A stretch of 64,000 nt of DNA from Plazaster borealis. Taxonomy: Eukaryota; Echinodermata; Asteroidea; Forcipulatida; Labidiasteridae. The position numbers and the translations under genes were made by a program. The notes beneath the pieces were generated by a model. The model saw only the letters and a program-made list of their open reading frames with translations, ran no database searches and was not told where the DNA came from. The stretch's first letter is position 1. Each line of letters starts with the position of its first letter. Shown here in pieces: positions 31,912 to 44,461 of this stretch. Where the stretch lies: positions 14,694,696-14,758,695 of the forward strand of contig CM037473.1 in NCBI GenBank assembly GCA_021014325.1, read 5' to 3'.

Positions 31912-32259
31912 CTTAAAGGGTGTGTACAACATTGGTAAGAATGAAAATATAAATGCTCACAGATTTGCACATAACTTACATGGTATAAAGATGGTCATGG
32001 TAGTAAACTTCCCTTGAACTAGTTTTTCTTGAAATGCCATATTTTACGAAATGAGTAAAATAATAGTATTTATCCTGCAGGATAAATTCCGATGTTTGAA
32101 AAAAAGTTAAAACACATTTTTTTTCACTGTTTTCTCATGACTCCGAAAACCGATTTAGCTTAAACTTTCACAGGTATGTTATTGCATGTATATGTTGGGT
32201 CACATCAAGTTTGGATACAGGTCTTTGGCAATTACCAATGTTGTACACACCCTTTAAAA
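31912..32259. mobile_element. TTTAAAGGGTGTG MITE subfamily
   Basis: CTTAAAGGGTGTGTACAACA and TGTTGTACACACCCTTTAA are matching inverted ends. Internal words (TCCTGCAGGATAAATTCCGA, TTTCTCATGACTCCG) differ from the GGCACTG subfamily but the layout is the same. Confidence 0.75.
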
Positions 32260-32934
32260 CCATGCACAGTGTCGCCGCGTTGTTCTGAACAGTTTGTTTA
32301 TTTATATATTTCTTGTTTCCTGGTGAAAACCTTTCAGTGAAAGACTGTTTTCCCAAAGCTGTCCAGCAATTATACAAACAAAAATCAAGTTGTGCGAGAC
32401 CATACATGTAGGTACAAAGATATTGCAGAGAATATAAAACAATTATTTCAGTGCGGCAAAGTTAATGAAATCAATACATTACATATTTGTAGGCAAATGT
32501 TGTGTACTCCGCAAAAAATGTTGTCAAAAATCCCCCCGAAAAAAAAAATCGAAGTTCCCTACTGAGACCTAGCCAACTTACATGGCAAAAGTCAAATAAT
32601 ACCCTGGGTTGATTCTAGGACTAAAGAAACATCCATCAAGGACCATCCCTCTGAGGACTTCCCATAGGCATTGTACAGCAAATCTCTCAGCCAAGGGCTA
32701 CCATCCACTCCTGGCTGAAATCAATTATGCATCCCAGACAGCGTGATGGCTTTGAATTTGTTTTATTGTGTCTAAAGAGTCTAGGGTGGTTTGGTTGAAA
32801 GGGTGTGTTCAACCCCCACCCCAAAAAATAAACAAATAATAATAATAATAATAAACAAAATAAAATTACACGCTAGGCCTATTATAAAACATGCCGTACT
32901 GGTGGAAACAGTGCGTTGGTGTAAAGCGTGCGCG

Positions 32935-33163
32935 TACACTGTAAAAACTGGGTTTTAAATTTGACACCATGGGTGTTGTCACATATAGATACCGAAGAGA
33001 GAATCAAAATTAACGTCATATAGGGTGTTAAAATAACACCAATGTAACTGGCAGAAATTAGTGTTATTTTAACACCCTATGGTGTAAATTGTGATTCTTT
33101 TTTGGTATCTGTATGTGACAACACCAACGGTGTCAGTTTCAACACCCCAGTTTTTGCAGTGTT
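32935..33163. mobile_element. MITE, CACTGCAAAAACTGGGGTGTT family
   Basis: TACACTGTAAAAACTGGGTT and AACACCCCAGTTTTTGCAGT ends. Internal inverted arms GGGTGTTAAAATAACACCAA and GTGTTATTTTAACACCCTAT flank a TAACTGGCAGAAATTA centre. Confidence 0.8.
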
Positions 33164-33396
33164 TATTCCCGTGGTGCAATGCTTGGTTTTGAAGCTGCAG
33201 GCGGCTCAGAGGTACACTCTAAAAAAAACCTCCCTCGTCAGAGTTGAATCAAAGAGTTGGTATATCAGTAACGTATAATTTCAGCAACAACATCACCGAT
33301 TCAGTAAAGTACCATATCTTGATATTTCACCTTATCTTGAATCAAAGAAAGTAAGCAAACTAGAATTCAGCTGTGATTTAAACATTAAATACTTGT

Positions 33397-33680
33397 GGCG
33401 TGTCGTGGCCGAGCGGTTAAGAGTAGCGGACTTAAGCTCTGGTGTTTCTGTTGGTTCGAGTCCCGGTCATGACACTTGTATCCTTGAGCAAGATGCTTTA
33501 TCATCATTGCTTTGTACTTCGGATAAGACATAGAACACAGAACACTTATCGTGGAAGAGTTGGGGGTTAGTTTCTGGTTCACATAACAAGCACATCGGGT
33601 TTCCTCGGGCTTGCGAGCTACAGTGATTAAGTTCACTTATGAGGCATCCTTGGTTTCATTACCAGAAATATATAATATTA
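33397..33680 (+). mobile_element. tRNA-Leu-like SINE, near full length
   Basis: The head has an A box-like GTGGCCGAGCGGTTAAGAG, an anticodon-region GACTTAAGCTC and a B box GGTTCGAGTCCC, as in a class II (long variable arm) leucine tRNA. The unrelated tail ends at ATTACCAGAAATATATAATA. It is not called a working tRNA because the acceptor stem does not pair and the tail is shared with 1814-1992. Confidence 0.75.
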
Positions 33681-33689
33681 AGAATACAA

Positions 33690-34800
33690 CAATTACAGTT
33701 CTAAAGCATATACCAGTTGCACGGCTTCACTATTCCCAAACATTCAATCCAACATCTTGATTTAAAGAGAGGTTTGTAAGCATCCCGGAAGCATATCAGT
33801 TTCTCCCGACATTATCGCACAACCCTTTTTTTTCTCTCTCTCGCCCTCTCGCCATAATGTCTTTTCTGATTCTGTTCGCCATGCATCAACCATGTTAATT
33901 CCTTATCTGTCCCCCGACTCTGATTTATATACGAACTATTAGTTGCATAGCGGTACCCGGTACGTGCCTGAAGCCCTGAGTCCGTTCGTTCGATCAATCA
34001 TTAACCCACGAGAATCGTTCTCCATAATAAAAATGGCCGGTAATTAAAACACTAAACCGAAATAAATTATGAAAATGTCATATGTAGCATTATATAGTAT
34101 ACAGGAGATTTATATTTGCACTGCATGACATTGTAAGGGAAAGGAACAGCGCTGTATTTTCGAAGAAATATATATCGGCCTAATAGCTACACTAATAATG
34201 ATATTTCATACAACTCAATAAATGTATTTTTAAAAAGTCTGCTTATTCGAGGACAGGGAATTAAATTACAGTGTGTATAAAGAGACGTAACAAAAGTTTA
34301 ATTTCACGTGGGAATATGATATAGATTCTCATAATCTTTCTTATGAAAACTTAATTGCTCTAGTCTTGATGGAATCTTTTCTTAGGGACTGGCATCCGAT
34401 TCGGTAGGGATGGGCGGGCGGGGTAGGGTTGGACATAATTGAATGTCAAACATTTATTGTTAATTTTTTATTTTCAGCACCTTGTAAATCCTTTTACGGT
34501 GCTACATAAATGGGCCTCATAATTCATAAGCTTCAAAAACCTTTCTTATTGGTGGATACGTGCGCTGTATAAGACTCCAATATTATCATTGTCATCAAGG
34601 ATGTTGATTTTGCAGCGGATACAGTATTGCTATCAACCCCTCGAATCTCAATTTCAAGCCAAACTGTATTCGAATGTTAAGACGACCACCTGTCCGGTGC
34701 ATAGAGGGCTATAATGCATCTTTCCATCTGCTTTTTTTTGTTCCCCCTTTTTGTTTCTCTTTTTTATTGAAGCTCACTGCATAGGCCCTTAGTATTTGAA
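33690..34800. other. Intergenic, no gene seen
   Basis: AT-rich, with a short CT-rich/GC patch at 33820-33990. No inverted repeats or coding pattern found. Confidence 0.45.
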
Positions 34801-34804
34801 AGAA

Positions 34805-35060
34805 TGAATTGCCTTTTTGTGTGTTAGTTTACACATTCAAACCGGGACCTATAAGAAAAGAGGACAATAAGGTCCCCGGTTGGGGAAAGGTCCCCAATTG
34901 GAGAGCGTGTACAAAACCAATGGGAGCTGTTGCAAAAAATGTAAAGTACAAACAAAAGAGGGACAATAGGAGGTCACCGATTACAGGTGTTTACACAGTT
35001 ATTGAATATCCTAAATCTAATATAGGAGTCCTATATGGGAACTTATAGGACGCTTCGCAG
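34805..35060 (+). repeat. Dispersed CAAACCGGGACC / GTACAAAACCAATGGG repeat
   Basis: ACACATTCAAACCGGGACCT and GTGTACAAAACCAATGGGAG recur in related form at 51140-51290 (CGTGTACAAAACCAATGGGG) and 61800-61960 (CATTCAAACCGAGGACTTT, GTGTACAAATACAATGGGGA). Confidence 0.55.
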
Positions 35061-35739
35061 GGGTCGTTTCCAAATTTAGTCGTTCCCCGCCCGTTTGTCC
35101 AAACGAGGCAAGGTCGTGTCACGAAGGTTGGTCCCTAGGCCTACATGGAGTCGTCCACGTTGTTTAGATAGTGCTTGTTTTTGTGTGTTTTTTTTGTTGA
35201 GGGTGTGTTGGGAAGGGGAGGTTTCCTCAGAGTGTTGGATGGACGAGTTTCCATGTCTATTTTGTGTTTATTGTTAACGCATTTCAAATGACAAGGATCC
35301 ATGTGTGAGTTGTTATAAAAACAAATATAGTGCATTTCGTTCCTTCATTGTCGCACCATATAAATCACTCGATGAAATATGGCTTTTCAATTTCACCCGG
35401 CTTCGCCTCATGAAATAATACAGTCCGGATTGCGCCTCGTGATTATATTCTACGACAATGCACTAACATGCATCCAATGCACTCACATGCATCCAATAAT
35501 CTAGTACATTAATTAACAGGGATATACACACCATTCAACGTTTAATAACAGCACTAATTGAAAAATAGAAAATGAAGGTCATCTCCTCGGGAAAATTGTC
35601 ATGTTTTTTTCTTTCGTTTTTTAATAACACACACTATATACTCAGCAGAGAGTTCCTTCGATCTCCTGAAGGGAAACACAATGCTGGTCAAAATGATGAA
35701 AATGTTATCACTAATTAAAATCGCATCGGGGGTTCATTG

Positions 35740-36110
35740 AGGCATCGATGTGGAAAAAAATATAAAATAGTATAAAATAAATAATACAAGATACAGGAGA
35801 ATAACAGCTCCTTGTATTACAGCTTCCAGGTGAAGATTTGGAAAAATATAAAATGTATAAAATAAAATATACAAGATACCGGAGAAGGCAGACATGAAAA
35901 GCTGGGGCTTGACGCAATAAGAAATCAGTAATCTTTTTTCAAGGTTGTTTTTTTAATGCATGTGGAATTGGAACACATAACCGGATCCCTATAGCTCAGA
36001 TAGCGGTCAATCTTCGTCAGTTTCCTTGTGTAATTACAGCTTCCTCGATGTGGAAAAATATAAAATAGTATAAAATAAACAAAACATGATACCGGAGAAG
36101 GCAGACTTAA
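35740..36110 (+). repeat. Duplicated A-rich block (TGGAAAAATATAAAATAGTA)
   Basis: Three copies of TGGAAAAATATAAAATAGTA-type sequence at about 35751, 35839 and 36050, each followed by CAAGATACCGGAGAAGGCAG-type sequence. Part of it (AAGAAATCAGTAATCTTTTC, TTTAATGCATGTGGAATTGG) recurs at 36560-36700. Confidence 0.65.
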
Positions 36111-36559
36111 CAAAGCAGGGAAAATTCGTCTTAAATTTCCCTTGTATCGAGAACAAACCAGTGAATAGTGTGACTGCAGGCTGGCCCTATACTCTCTGCA
36201 TGGAACAGTCTTTCACTGTCTGGAGTTTGAAATCATGGTTGTGGGAACCTTTCACAACAGTGGATCCACATTAAGCTGTTTCCCTTATTATTAAATATTC
36301 CCGTTCGAAGAGGACCATGGTGTCCTCGTGCGTCTTTCTTCATCTCCCTCTTGCCCTGAATTATTCCCACGAACACGGCCAATGGATCAGCCAAGGCTCT
36401 TCACGCTCCTCGGAGATTTACTTTCAAGATTGATTGTACACGCGATGTTTGTCTTGAATCGGTGGCAACCATGCCTGTGTAAATCCAGCGACTTATAAAG
36501 ACTTGAAATTGGGTATTTTTTCTCCATGGCATGTATATTTATAGGAATCTTACTAGTTG

Positions 36560-36705
36560 GGGCTTGGTGCAAAAAGAAATCAGTAGTCTTTTCTCAAGGT
36601 GGTTTTTAATGCATGTGGAATTGGAACAGATTGGAATCTATAGTCGATCAAGGATAGCGGCCGTCTTCGTTGTGTTCCTTGTATAACTACAGCTTCCTGG
36701 TAAAC
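36560..36705 (+). repeat. Second copy of the GGGGCTTGACGCAA repeat
   Basis: GGGGCTTGGTGCAAAAAGAA, TTTTTAATGCATGTGGAATT and CTACAGCTTCCTGG match 35905-36045 in order. Confidence 0.65.
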
Positions 36706-36884
36706 ACTACGAAATAGGTACCTGTCTATTTTTAATGGCAGTTAGTCTCGTCTCATAATGTTTATTTGAACTGACTTCGCGATATAAAGACTTGATTCAG
36801 TGTATGGAATCACAGCTGCTCACACACATGACTGTTTCAATCAAAACTATAGCCTTGAAGTCAACGTGATAAGTAAACTGGAGA

Positions 36885-36960
36885 AAAGACTAGATTCGGT
36901 CTAACATGACATGCTAATGACTTAATTAGCGCGTCATGTTGACCCGAATCTAGTCTCTCC
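36885..36960. mobile_element. Short inverted-repeat element
   Basis: AGACTAGATTCGG...AACATGAC and GTCATGTT...CCGAATCTAGTCT form ~24 bp imperfect arms around TTAATTAGC. Confidence 0.6.
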
Positions 36961-37227
36961 TCCAAGAATACATGGACGTAAACTCGCCCACTGCATTAGG
37001 AAGCGAATCCAGGTTAATACTGATCGATCGGCCCAGGTCCTGACCCGACTTCGTCAGTCAATTCTCAGTTTTGGGTTGAAAGAACGGTATCGAAATAGCC
37101 CAGGGCCAGGCCAGAGCCTAAGGCGAGGATGTCTATGACTAACGATCAGAATGACATTTTAATGAGGTATTGATAGCATGTAAATACTATACAATGTGTA
37201 ATAGATGTCAAATTTGCAACGGGGGTA

Positions 37228-37406
37228 AAGAATATTATTTGGTTTTGCCCATACACAGATGACGTCGTGTAAAGCACTGCATAGGCCTACTCAAGTACTT
37301 TCCTGGGTCCTGTGAAAACAAATCCACAGGCATATTACTCGGGTGGGATTCGAACCCACGACCTTTGCCATTCCAGAACAGATGTCTAACCACTAGACCA
37401 CCGATT
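37228..37406 (-). mobile_element. tRNA-derived SINE, minus strand (second copy)
   Basis: Its head carries GGTGGTCTAGTGGTTAGAC and GGGTTCGAATCCCACC on the minus strand. Its tail shares ATATTACTCGGGTGGG-type sequence and the AAAGCACTG...AGTACTTTCC block with the 15768 copy. Confidence 0.75.
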
Positions 37407-38289
37407 CTTCACAGAATTGTAACAAGCACTTGTCTGGCTCGCAGAATGTATTGTTATCTGGCTAGCCATTAATAGTAAATGTTTAGAAATGCGTAAAGAG
37501 TTACGCTAAAGCTAGGCCTAGCTTAATTTGTGTATGTGGTTCGCGCAGAACGTTCATTTAGCTATAGCCATGCAGAGCTCGGGCTTTATAATGTGCCCCC
37601 TGAAGCTAGGCTTGGGTCATGCATGCATGTGATTCGCATCAACAGAATGAAAAGAGCCTCTGCTTATAGCTCACACAATTACATTTTCCCTCTGGTTAAC
37701 CATACAGAGCAAGGGTGTTTTAATAACCATAAGAGGAACAATATAGGTAGCTATACAATCATGCTTATGTGGTTCGCCTTCGTGTAATTGAAAAGAGCAC
37801 CAGCCTAACTCACAGAGTGTGCCTTTTACTACAACCTCGACCCCATGGTTTACTTTATTTCCAACCATGTTTACAATAGTAAACCCTGTGAGGGAAACTT
37901 CTTACTTGGACCCTGATTGGGCAACGACTGGTGTACAAAAGTCTAACGTAAACATGTTAAGTTGTACTCATTCAGTATTCACCATGTTCACAGCCAGACT
38001 ATATGCAAATGATCCAATACCAGGGTGAAAGAGAGGTCAACCTCGTACTGCTCGACACACCATGGGGACGAGGTTGCTTTTGCTATAGCTATGCAGAGCC
38101 TTGGCTTAGTTGCCCCATGAAGCAAGGTCTAGTAGCTAGAAAATGTATGCATATAGGCTAGTAGGGTTCGAATTTAAAATGATGAAATCGAAACCTATGG
38201 CGACTCACAGAGTGCGCTATGCTCTGCCTAAACCTAAAACAAAGTCATAATGGGCAGCTGGGAACTCTTCTCTGTGTCTATTGTCATTC

Positions 38290-38708
38290 GTGTTCACAGA
38301 TTGATTTACACGACTGCCATTGGTAATACTGCAGCCTATAGACCGTTTGGAAACGTGTATAACTCCTTTGTAATATTCGATTTCATATTTTGTTTCTAAG
38401 CTAATAACCTTTCCAGATGTTGTAGAGACAGTTTGGAAGAAGAAAAAAATTAAAATATAATTTTTTCATTTTTTGTGTGTTCATTAGTATGTGTTTACAC
38501 TGTAAAACCGCAGTATTTTTTGTGCACAAGCCTATGTAGAAAGTGTTTTCTAACTGTAGATTCCGAGTCCGTGAGTCACACTGCCTATGACAATCAGGAC
38601 TGTCTGGGGATAGAACTTAAAGGGTTTCACCTATTTTTGCAAAATAATGAACGAGTAATTAACTGAAATTTGTTTTCGGTCTACTGGCTGCAAACCGGTA
38701 GGCCATCG
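38290..38708 (+). repeat. ~410 bp dispersed repeat, copy 1
   Basis: TAACCTTTCCAGATGTTGTA, ACTGTAAAACCGCAGTATTT, GTGAGTCACACTGCCTAT and GGTCTACTGGCTGCAAACCG all recur in order at 55628-56035. No inverted ends are obvious. Confidence 0.8.
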
Positions 38709-38709
38709 G

Positions 38710-40400
38710 AGAGATAATGCTTACTAAATGTAATGCACCTCAGACTCTCCCCGGGTTAGAGTGCAATGGATGCAAGCCTGTGTAGTTGGTTTGTTTTCTC
38801 TTAAAGTGTGGCAACTGTACAGCAACCCTTCTAAACATTTAATACGTAAATTATTTATAATATCGTGAGAATTTTCGATTGCATTTTTTTCCTTAATGGT
38901 AATACATCTTCATTTTACAGTTTTTATTTCAGCTCTTTAAAATCGTGCTTAGAATTTGATCAACAGTTTGTTTGCGGAGTTTATCAAACGAAGATAGATG
39001 AAAAGCAAACACTAACGAGGAACCCAGTGAACGACAGACGGAAGTAAATGAAATTTGCAGACTCATGCTGTAGGAACCTCAACATATTATAATAATACAA
39101 GGGAGTAAAACGAAGGGGGGAAAACCCAACTGAGAGCGCGCGCGGTGCACGAACTGCACAGGTTTAGCGTCCACCATCATGAATGCAAACACACAGAGGC
39201 TTGACTAATTAATTATGACTGTCCGTTTTAACAAGACAGCAAATAATTGACATACTCCTCTTCGGCTCCGGAGATGAATTACTGTTCCAGCTTAATAAAA
39301 AGATAACAATCATCATCGCTGCGGCCGTCTTAAAGTCTCTTTCCTCTTTCTCCTCTGGAGAAAAGATTTGTGTAAGAGTGGTGAGGGGAGGGGGGGTTAG
39401 CTGACGACGAGATGAAAGACAGCAGGGCGAAGTCTCCTCACTTCTTCTGATTAATGGAAAGAGGCCGAAGGAGATTGCCAAGTGCAATCGATGATGAAAG
39501 ATGGAAGATGACTGTGGGGGGGGATCTGGAGACTTGAGATCGGAAGAGACAGACGATATCTCCCGTGTGGATCATGGTGGATTAAGTGAGGGGATAGCCT
39601 TAGCAAGATGTTTTTGTGTTTGTCCTGGGAAAACTAATACCCGGTGATGAATTCAAGGTATGGCAATGTAATAGACGGCCACCTTTTTATACGCTTATCG
39701 TCAGTGTTGAGTAATACCACACCGGCAGATTTTAGCACACGACCAGTGGCAAGGGTGATGGAATAGTGTAGATGTTGAAAATTAAACAACAACCAGTGTG
39801 ATGTATTTGGGTTCTATGGGGCTGTTTATTAAAAACGTGGAGATCATATCACAGCTTTATTCCCAATACACCTTTATCATGATGCTACCGTCTCGGTCAA
39901 GTTCCCTGTGTAAATGTTAGTACTGATTCATGTAGAACTTAAGGGACCGGACTATTTTCCCTGCAGCCTCGGTTTGGCTATATGCTGAGATGAATTTGAG
40001 AAACAAGATGGCTGTCTTTTGAAAGTGGATACCGAAGGTTGCACAATGTAGACGAGGCCCCCAATAATTTACGCGCCATAATTCATAATTTATGAACAAA
40101 ATAATGACATGCTACAGGGAATCCAATAAACATGGCCGGCCCTATTATCCCCAAACTGCAACCTCGACCTATTGTAAGCGTCGAACCCACAGATGTGGCC
40201 TGTATCGCTTCATCAAGTCGGCCAAGGGCAACGTAACAGAGCAGAGTTCGAGACTACGACGTCAGAACAGCTATACAGGAGCCCGAAGCGCTTCCGAGAT
40301 TTTTGCAGTTTATTAAAACCACATGAGACTCGCAGTGGCAATCTATAGCGGTTATTTGTTTGTGTAGGCCGAGACAATGAAAATGATCATGACATATTGC
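38710..40400. other. Intergenic, no gene seen; G/A-rich patch at 39100-39600
   Basis: 39100-39600 is rich in GAGGA/GAAGA words with a GCGCGCGCGG run at 39135, possibly regulatory. No exon supported. Confidence 0.4.
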
Positions 40401-40404
40401 AGTA

Positions 40405-40665
40405 ATGAGAGTTGTTATTGGAAGACACACCCGCTCAAGCCGTAGCCGTGACCAGTGGTGGCATCACAGCAATACAAGTTGTATTGAAAGACACCTTGCA
40501 CCGACGTCACATTTTCAAGCCGTAGCCGTGACCCTTGGTGGCATAATTATTACAGCAATGCAAAATGTATTGGAAGACACACCCGCTCAAGGTAGCCGTA
40601 GCCGTGACTGGCTACAGCAATGCAAGTTGTTTGGGCAGACAATCCCCGCTCAAGCTGTAGCATAG
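40405..40665 (+). repeat. Tandem repeat of 62-86 bp, three to four units
   Basis: Each unit has TTGGAAGACACACCCGCTCA, AGCCGTAGCCGTGAC and ACAGCAATGCAAGTTG. The open frame across it (MRVVIGRHTRSSRSRDQWW) reflects the repeats. Confidence 0.75.
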
Positions 40666-41099
40666 CCAAAAGCCTTTTTTGAAATAGAACCGGCTTTTTA
40701 TAACAACCTTTCTCACTGTGTACCTTAGACATGAAATCACTGTTAACAAAAAGAAGCACACTCGAAATAAAGTTCGATAGGCCCAAAGTGTAGGCCTGTC
40801 TACGTCAAAAGAATACTTCTCCGGCCCAGGCTGGAATTCAAACTCCGACTCTTGTTCCGGATCTCACTCCGTATCCGGCTCTAACTCTGACTCGGGCTTC
40901 TGATCTGGCTCCGGCTAAGCCTTTCGCTCCAGTTCCAGTTTACGTTTCGCTGGCTTTAGGGCGCCAGTCATATCCATGTGATTTACAAGGCATTTTGGCT
41001 GGTAAACCTTTTTACTACTCAGTCATGTTTTCCCCCTGTTTACGTACGGTACATATTATTTTGTGTGCCTTTTGACCCCTTGCACTGACGTCACACGCG

Positions 41100-41630
41100 G
41101 CTACTGTCTGCCAGAGCTAGCTGTGTATGTATAGACCTCATGCACATGACCTCATTTGAGTAGGGCGCCCTCGCCTAGAGGTCAAAAGGGGGTTGTTCAT
41201 TGGCCAATCCTGTGCGCTGCGCGTACAAATCTGCGCGTTGTGTATTGTTTCATCATCAGTTTACCTCTAAGATGGCAGCTGGATGACGTCAATGCATAAG
41301 GTCCATTGATCTCTGGCCTTTTGAGCTGGACGCCATTTTTGGTCCAAATGCAACACAACCCAATTTGCAGACTAGTCTGGCACCCTGTATTCGCCAATGC
41401 GGGGTTTTTTTGTACACAAAATGGCTTCTACCCGCATGTTGTCGCAACTCTCTCAATATACGGCTCTGCTGTCTGCCCATGGTCTGCCATTTTGGGAGTC
41501 AATGCACGTAAAGATAATATGGTGCTCATACGGACGTTGCCTAAATTGTACACTGCACGCACGTGGAAACTGACTCCCAAAATGGCGCAAGCAAGATCTA
41601 CCGTTTGATGACGTCAGGTGAATTGGGTCA
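41100..41630. repeat. Complex inverted/duplicated repeat, copy 1
   Basis: Words such as GCACCCTGTATTCGCC, GGTCCAAATGCAACACAACC, TGATGACGTCA and CAACTCTCTCAATATACGGC recur, often inverted, at 59390-60150. These regions are rearranged copies of one family. Confidence 0.6.
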
Positions 41631-42404
41631 ATACGGGTTTTTATGAAGCTCCAACCTCAACAGAGCCTTGGTCGCCAGCAGCGTAAGTCGGTCAAATTCT
41701 AAGCGGTGTTTTGCTTCGAGCTAGGCCTAGAGGGGAAACGCACATGAAAGCCCTCAGAATAAACAGATCCATTTTGTGTGCGATATTACTATCGTCGCTA
41801 ACGAGCACTTCGTGTCAACATCATCTGCACACGAGCACCCAAAACGGACACTAATCACTTCGAGTGTATGTTATTGCTAAACCATTCAACTCCGGCCAAA
41901 CCATTATATTTGCCGACATCACAGAAAACGAATTGACAATAACAGCGGATGGGGGGAAAGTATGCAGCTGAGGCACGGTTTTGTAGAGCAACACTGGAAG
42001 CAATTTCCTTTTTTTATAGAGAGTCGATCCCCGCCCGGATAAACATCATCGGCAGGAGGAAAAATAAGAACACAAATCATACACCCGATTCATCCAACAT
42101 TGTCAGCGATATTGTGGTTGGGCGAGGACTTTATAGAGAGCAAATTGTGCCGTGGCGTACGTGACCACTGCTCTCTTTTTGTGATATTAGTTTTTGGTCT
42201 TGTTTTTTTTGTGCGGACAATATTTATCTGAGTGAGCAGTTGACTCGGGTGAAATGAGTTTGTTATTGGCAGCGCGTAATAATCTCCATCCACCGCATCC
42301 ACGACGTTTGTTTTTGTTGTTAAAGGAATTGTATTCGTTTGGTTATTAGAACCCACTGTTTGTTTCAATCCTATATAGTTGTTGAAATACGCCATAAAAC
42401 TATA

Positions 42405-42720
42405 ACCTGTGAACATTACATTTCAAAAGGTGGTAGCGTTTTTGATATATTGCCGAAAATCTGGAGCGGTTATGTCCACACTTAGAATAATCTGCAATTG
42501 GAATACACAATCTGAGAAACGTTACTGCCAGTAACGCTTCTCAGATTCAAATTTGTTGGGGATAAAAAGTTATATATTTTTCCATAACCGCAGTACTTCG
42601 AAGTGAAAGGTTTCTCAAAATGCATTATAGGCCTACTATCCAAAGCTGCTGTACTTACAAAGTCAGTTTTTATTGCCATTAATTTTCAGAGTCATTACCA
42701 AACGTCTACAAACCCTTTAA
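42405..42720. mobile_element. MITE of the GCGGTTATGTCCAC type, partial
   Basis: Shares TCTGGAGCGGTTATGTCCAC, CCATAACCGCAGTACTTCGA and a GAGAAACGTTACTG / CAGTAACGCTTCTC core with the 24744 copy (opposite orientation). The right end is ACCCTTTAA; the left end is unclear. Confidence 0.65.
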
Positions 42721-43127
42721 AGGGTTTGGGTACTTTTTGTACAACACAAAACACAATGTCCACAGATTTATATTAAACTTACATGGTTTGAAGATAAAGA
42801 TGGTAAAAAGCTTCCCTTAAAATATTACTTGCTGAGGTGCTGTAGTTTTTGCGAAATGAGTAAAAAAATGTCACGAAAATAATTTTCGTCTCAGGAGACG
42901 AAAATTATTTTAGCATGTACAACGTATTTACCAGTAGGCCTATCTGGTATTTACGCGACTCACCTGAAAACATCGCTCTGTGATTTTCACTTTTTTTCTC
43001 AAAAATTTGACGACTAAGGAAGCTGAAACTTCTACAGGTAATATTACATACATCTTCATTCACAGTGAGTAGGGATTCAGGTCATGGCCAAAAAATTGAT
43101 CTACAAAAGGTACCCAAACCCTTTAAA
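42713..43127. mobile_element. TTTAAAGGGTTTGGGTAC MITE subfamily
   Basis: CTTTAAAGGGTTTGGGTAC and GTACCCAAACCCTTTAAAG are inverted ends. The core AATAATTTTCGTCTC / GAGACGAAAATTATT is a foldback. It abuts the next MITE, sharing the TTTAAAGG border. Confidence 0.8.
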
Positions 43128-43494
43128 GGCACTGAACACGTTTGGAAATAGTCAAAGACCAGTGTTCTCACTTGGTGTATCCCAACATATGCATAAAATA
43201 ACAAGCCTGTGAACATTTGGGCTCAATTGGTCATCGAAGTTGCAAGAAATGATGAAAGAAAAAACACCCTTGTTGTACAATTTGTGTGCTTTCAGATAGG
43301 AATAAAAACTTCTTGCAATAAGTTTTTATTATTTCAGTGAGAAATTACCTCTTTCTCAAAAACTACGTTACTTCAGAGGGAGTCATTTCCTACAATGTTT
43401 TATACCATCAACAGCTCTCCGTTGCTTGTTACCCAGTAAGTTTTTATGCCAATATTTGGTTTGAGTCATTACCAAACGTGTACGATACCTTTAA
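43121..43494. mobile_element. TTTAAAGGCACTG MITE, CTTCTTGC-core type
   Basis: TTTAAAGGCACTGAACACGT and ACGTGTACGATACCTTTAA ends; core AAAACTTCTTGCAATAAGTT. The open frame inside (43337-43537) follows conserved repeat sequence and is not a gene. Confidence 0.8.
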
Positions 43495-43822
43495 GCTGTT
43501 GTGTTATTTTCGTACGGCTGCAAAGAGACTCGAATAGAATCAAGAAGAGGGAGTAAAGGACAGCAGATAGACGAAGAGACGAGCTAGAGTGATGGAGCCT
43601 TGATTGATTTGACTGACTCGCCCGGGGGTTATCAAACGCACCGACCCGGTAGCCTCTTGTCATGATTCTCGCTGGATGATGTAGTAGGCTTTATATAGGA
43701 GCTACGTGTGGCTCGTGGGGCTGCACAGAGAAATCTACTGACCGAATACGATGTCTAATGCAAAGTGACATGTATACTTGAATTAGTTTGGTCTTTCATA
43801 ATTATTACAGACAGATAATGTC

Positions 43823-44175
43823 ACCTTAATGGCATCGTACACGTTTGGTAATTACTCAAAATATATGTTAACATAAAAACTGACTTGGTAACGAGCAACG
43901 GAGAGCTGTTGATAGTATAAAACATTGTGAGAAATGACTCCCTCTGAAGTAAGGTAGTTTTTGAGAACGTAGTTTTTGCAAGAAGCCTTTTATTCCTATC
44001 TGAAAGCACACAAATTTGTACAACAAGGGTGTTTTTTCTTTCAACATTTTCTTGCAACTTCGATGACCAATTGAGCCCAAATTTTCACAGGCTTGTTATT
44101 TTATGCATATGTTGGGATACACCAAGTGAGAACACTGGTCTTTGACAATTACCAAACGTGTTCAGTGCCTTTAAA
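43823..44175. mobile_element. TTTAAAGGCACTG MITE
   Basis: CCTTAATGGCATCGTACACG left, GTTCAGTGCCTTTAA right, with the usual arms. The core is shortened (GTAGTTTTTGCAAGAAGCC), missing one palindrome half. Confidence 0.75.
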
Positions 44176-44461
44176 GCAAGCGGACAATATTGGTATTTGT
44201 CAAAAAGCAGTCCTCGCACGAGTTAAAGTGACCCAAATTACATGAACAAACCTGTGAAAATTTATGTTCAGTCGGTTTTCGAATGTGTTTTCACTTTTTT
44301 CAAACATCGGGTTTCGGTCTCGCGAGATCATAACTAATTGTTTCGCCCATTTACTAAAAAACTAAAGCATTTCAATGGAGGTTTTCCACCTTTACCATTT
44401 ATAACACATGTGCAAATCTGTGAACACTCATTATTTTTGCTTTTACCTCTGTTGTGCACAT

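Noticed and set aside
40405..40665. 86-codon frame with RSSRSRDQW repeats as a gene
   Set aside because: It follows a tandem DNA repeat whose unit length is not a constant multiple of three.
43337..43537. 66-codon frame starting MRNYLFLKNYVTSEG, seen again at 46770-47060 and 57735-57944
   Set aside because: The frame recurs because it is MITE sequence; stops and indels differ among copies and no coding constraint is apparent.
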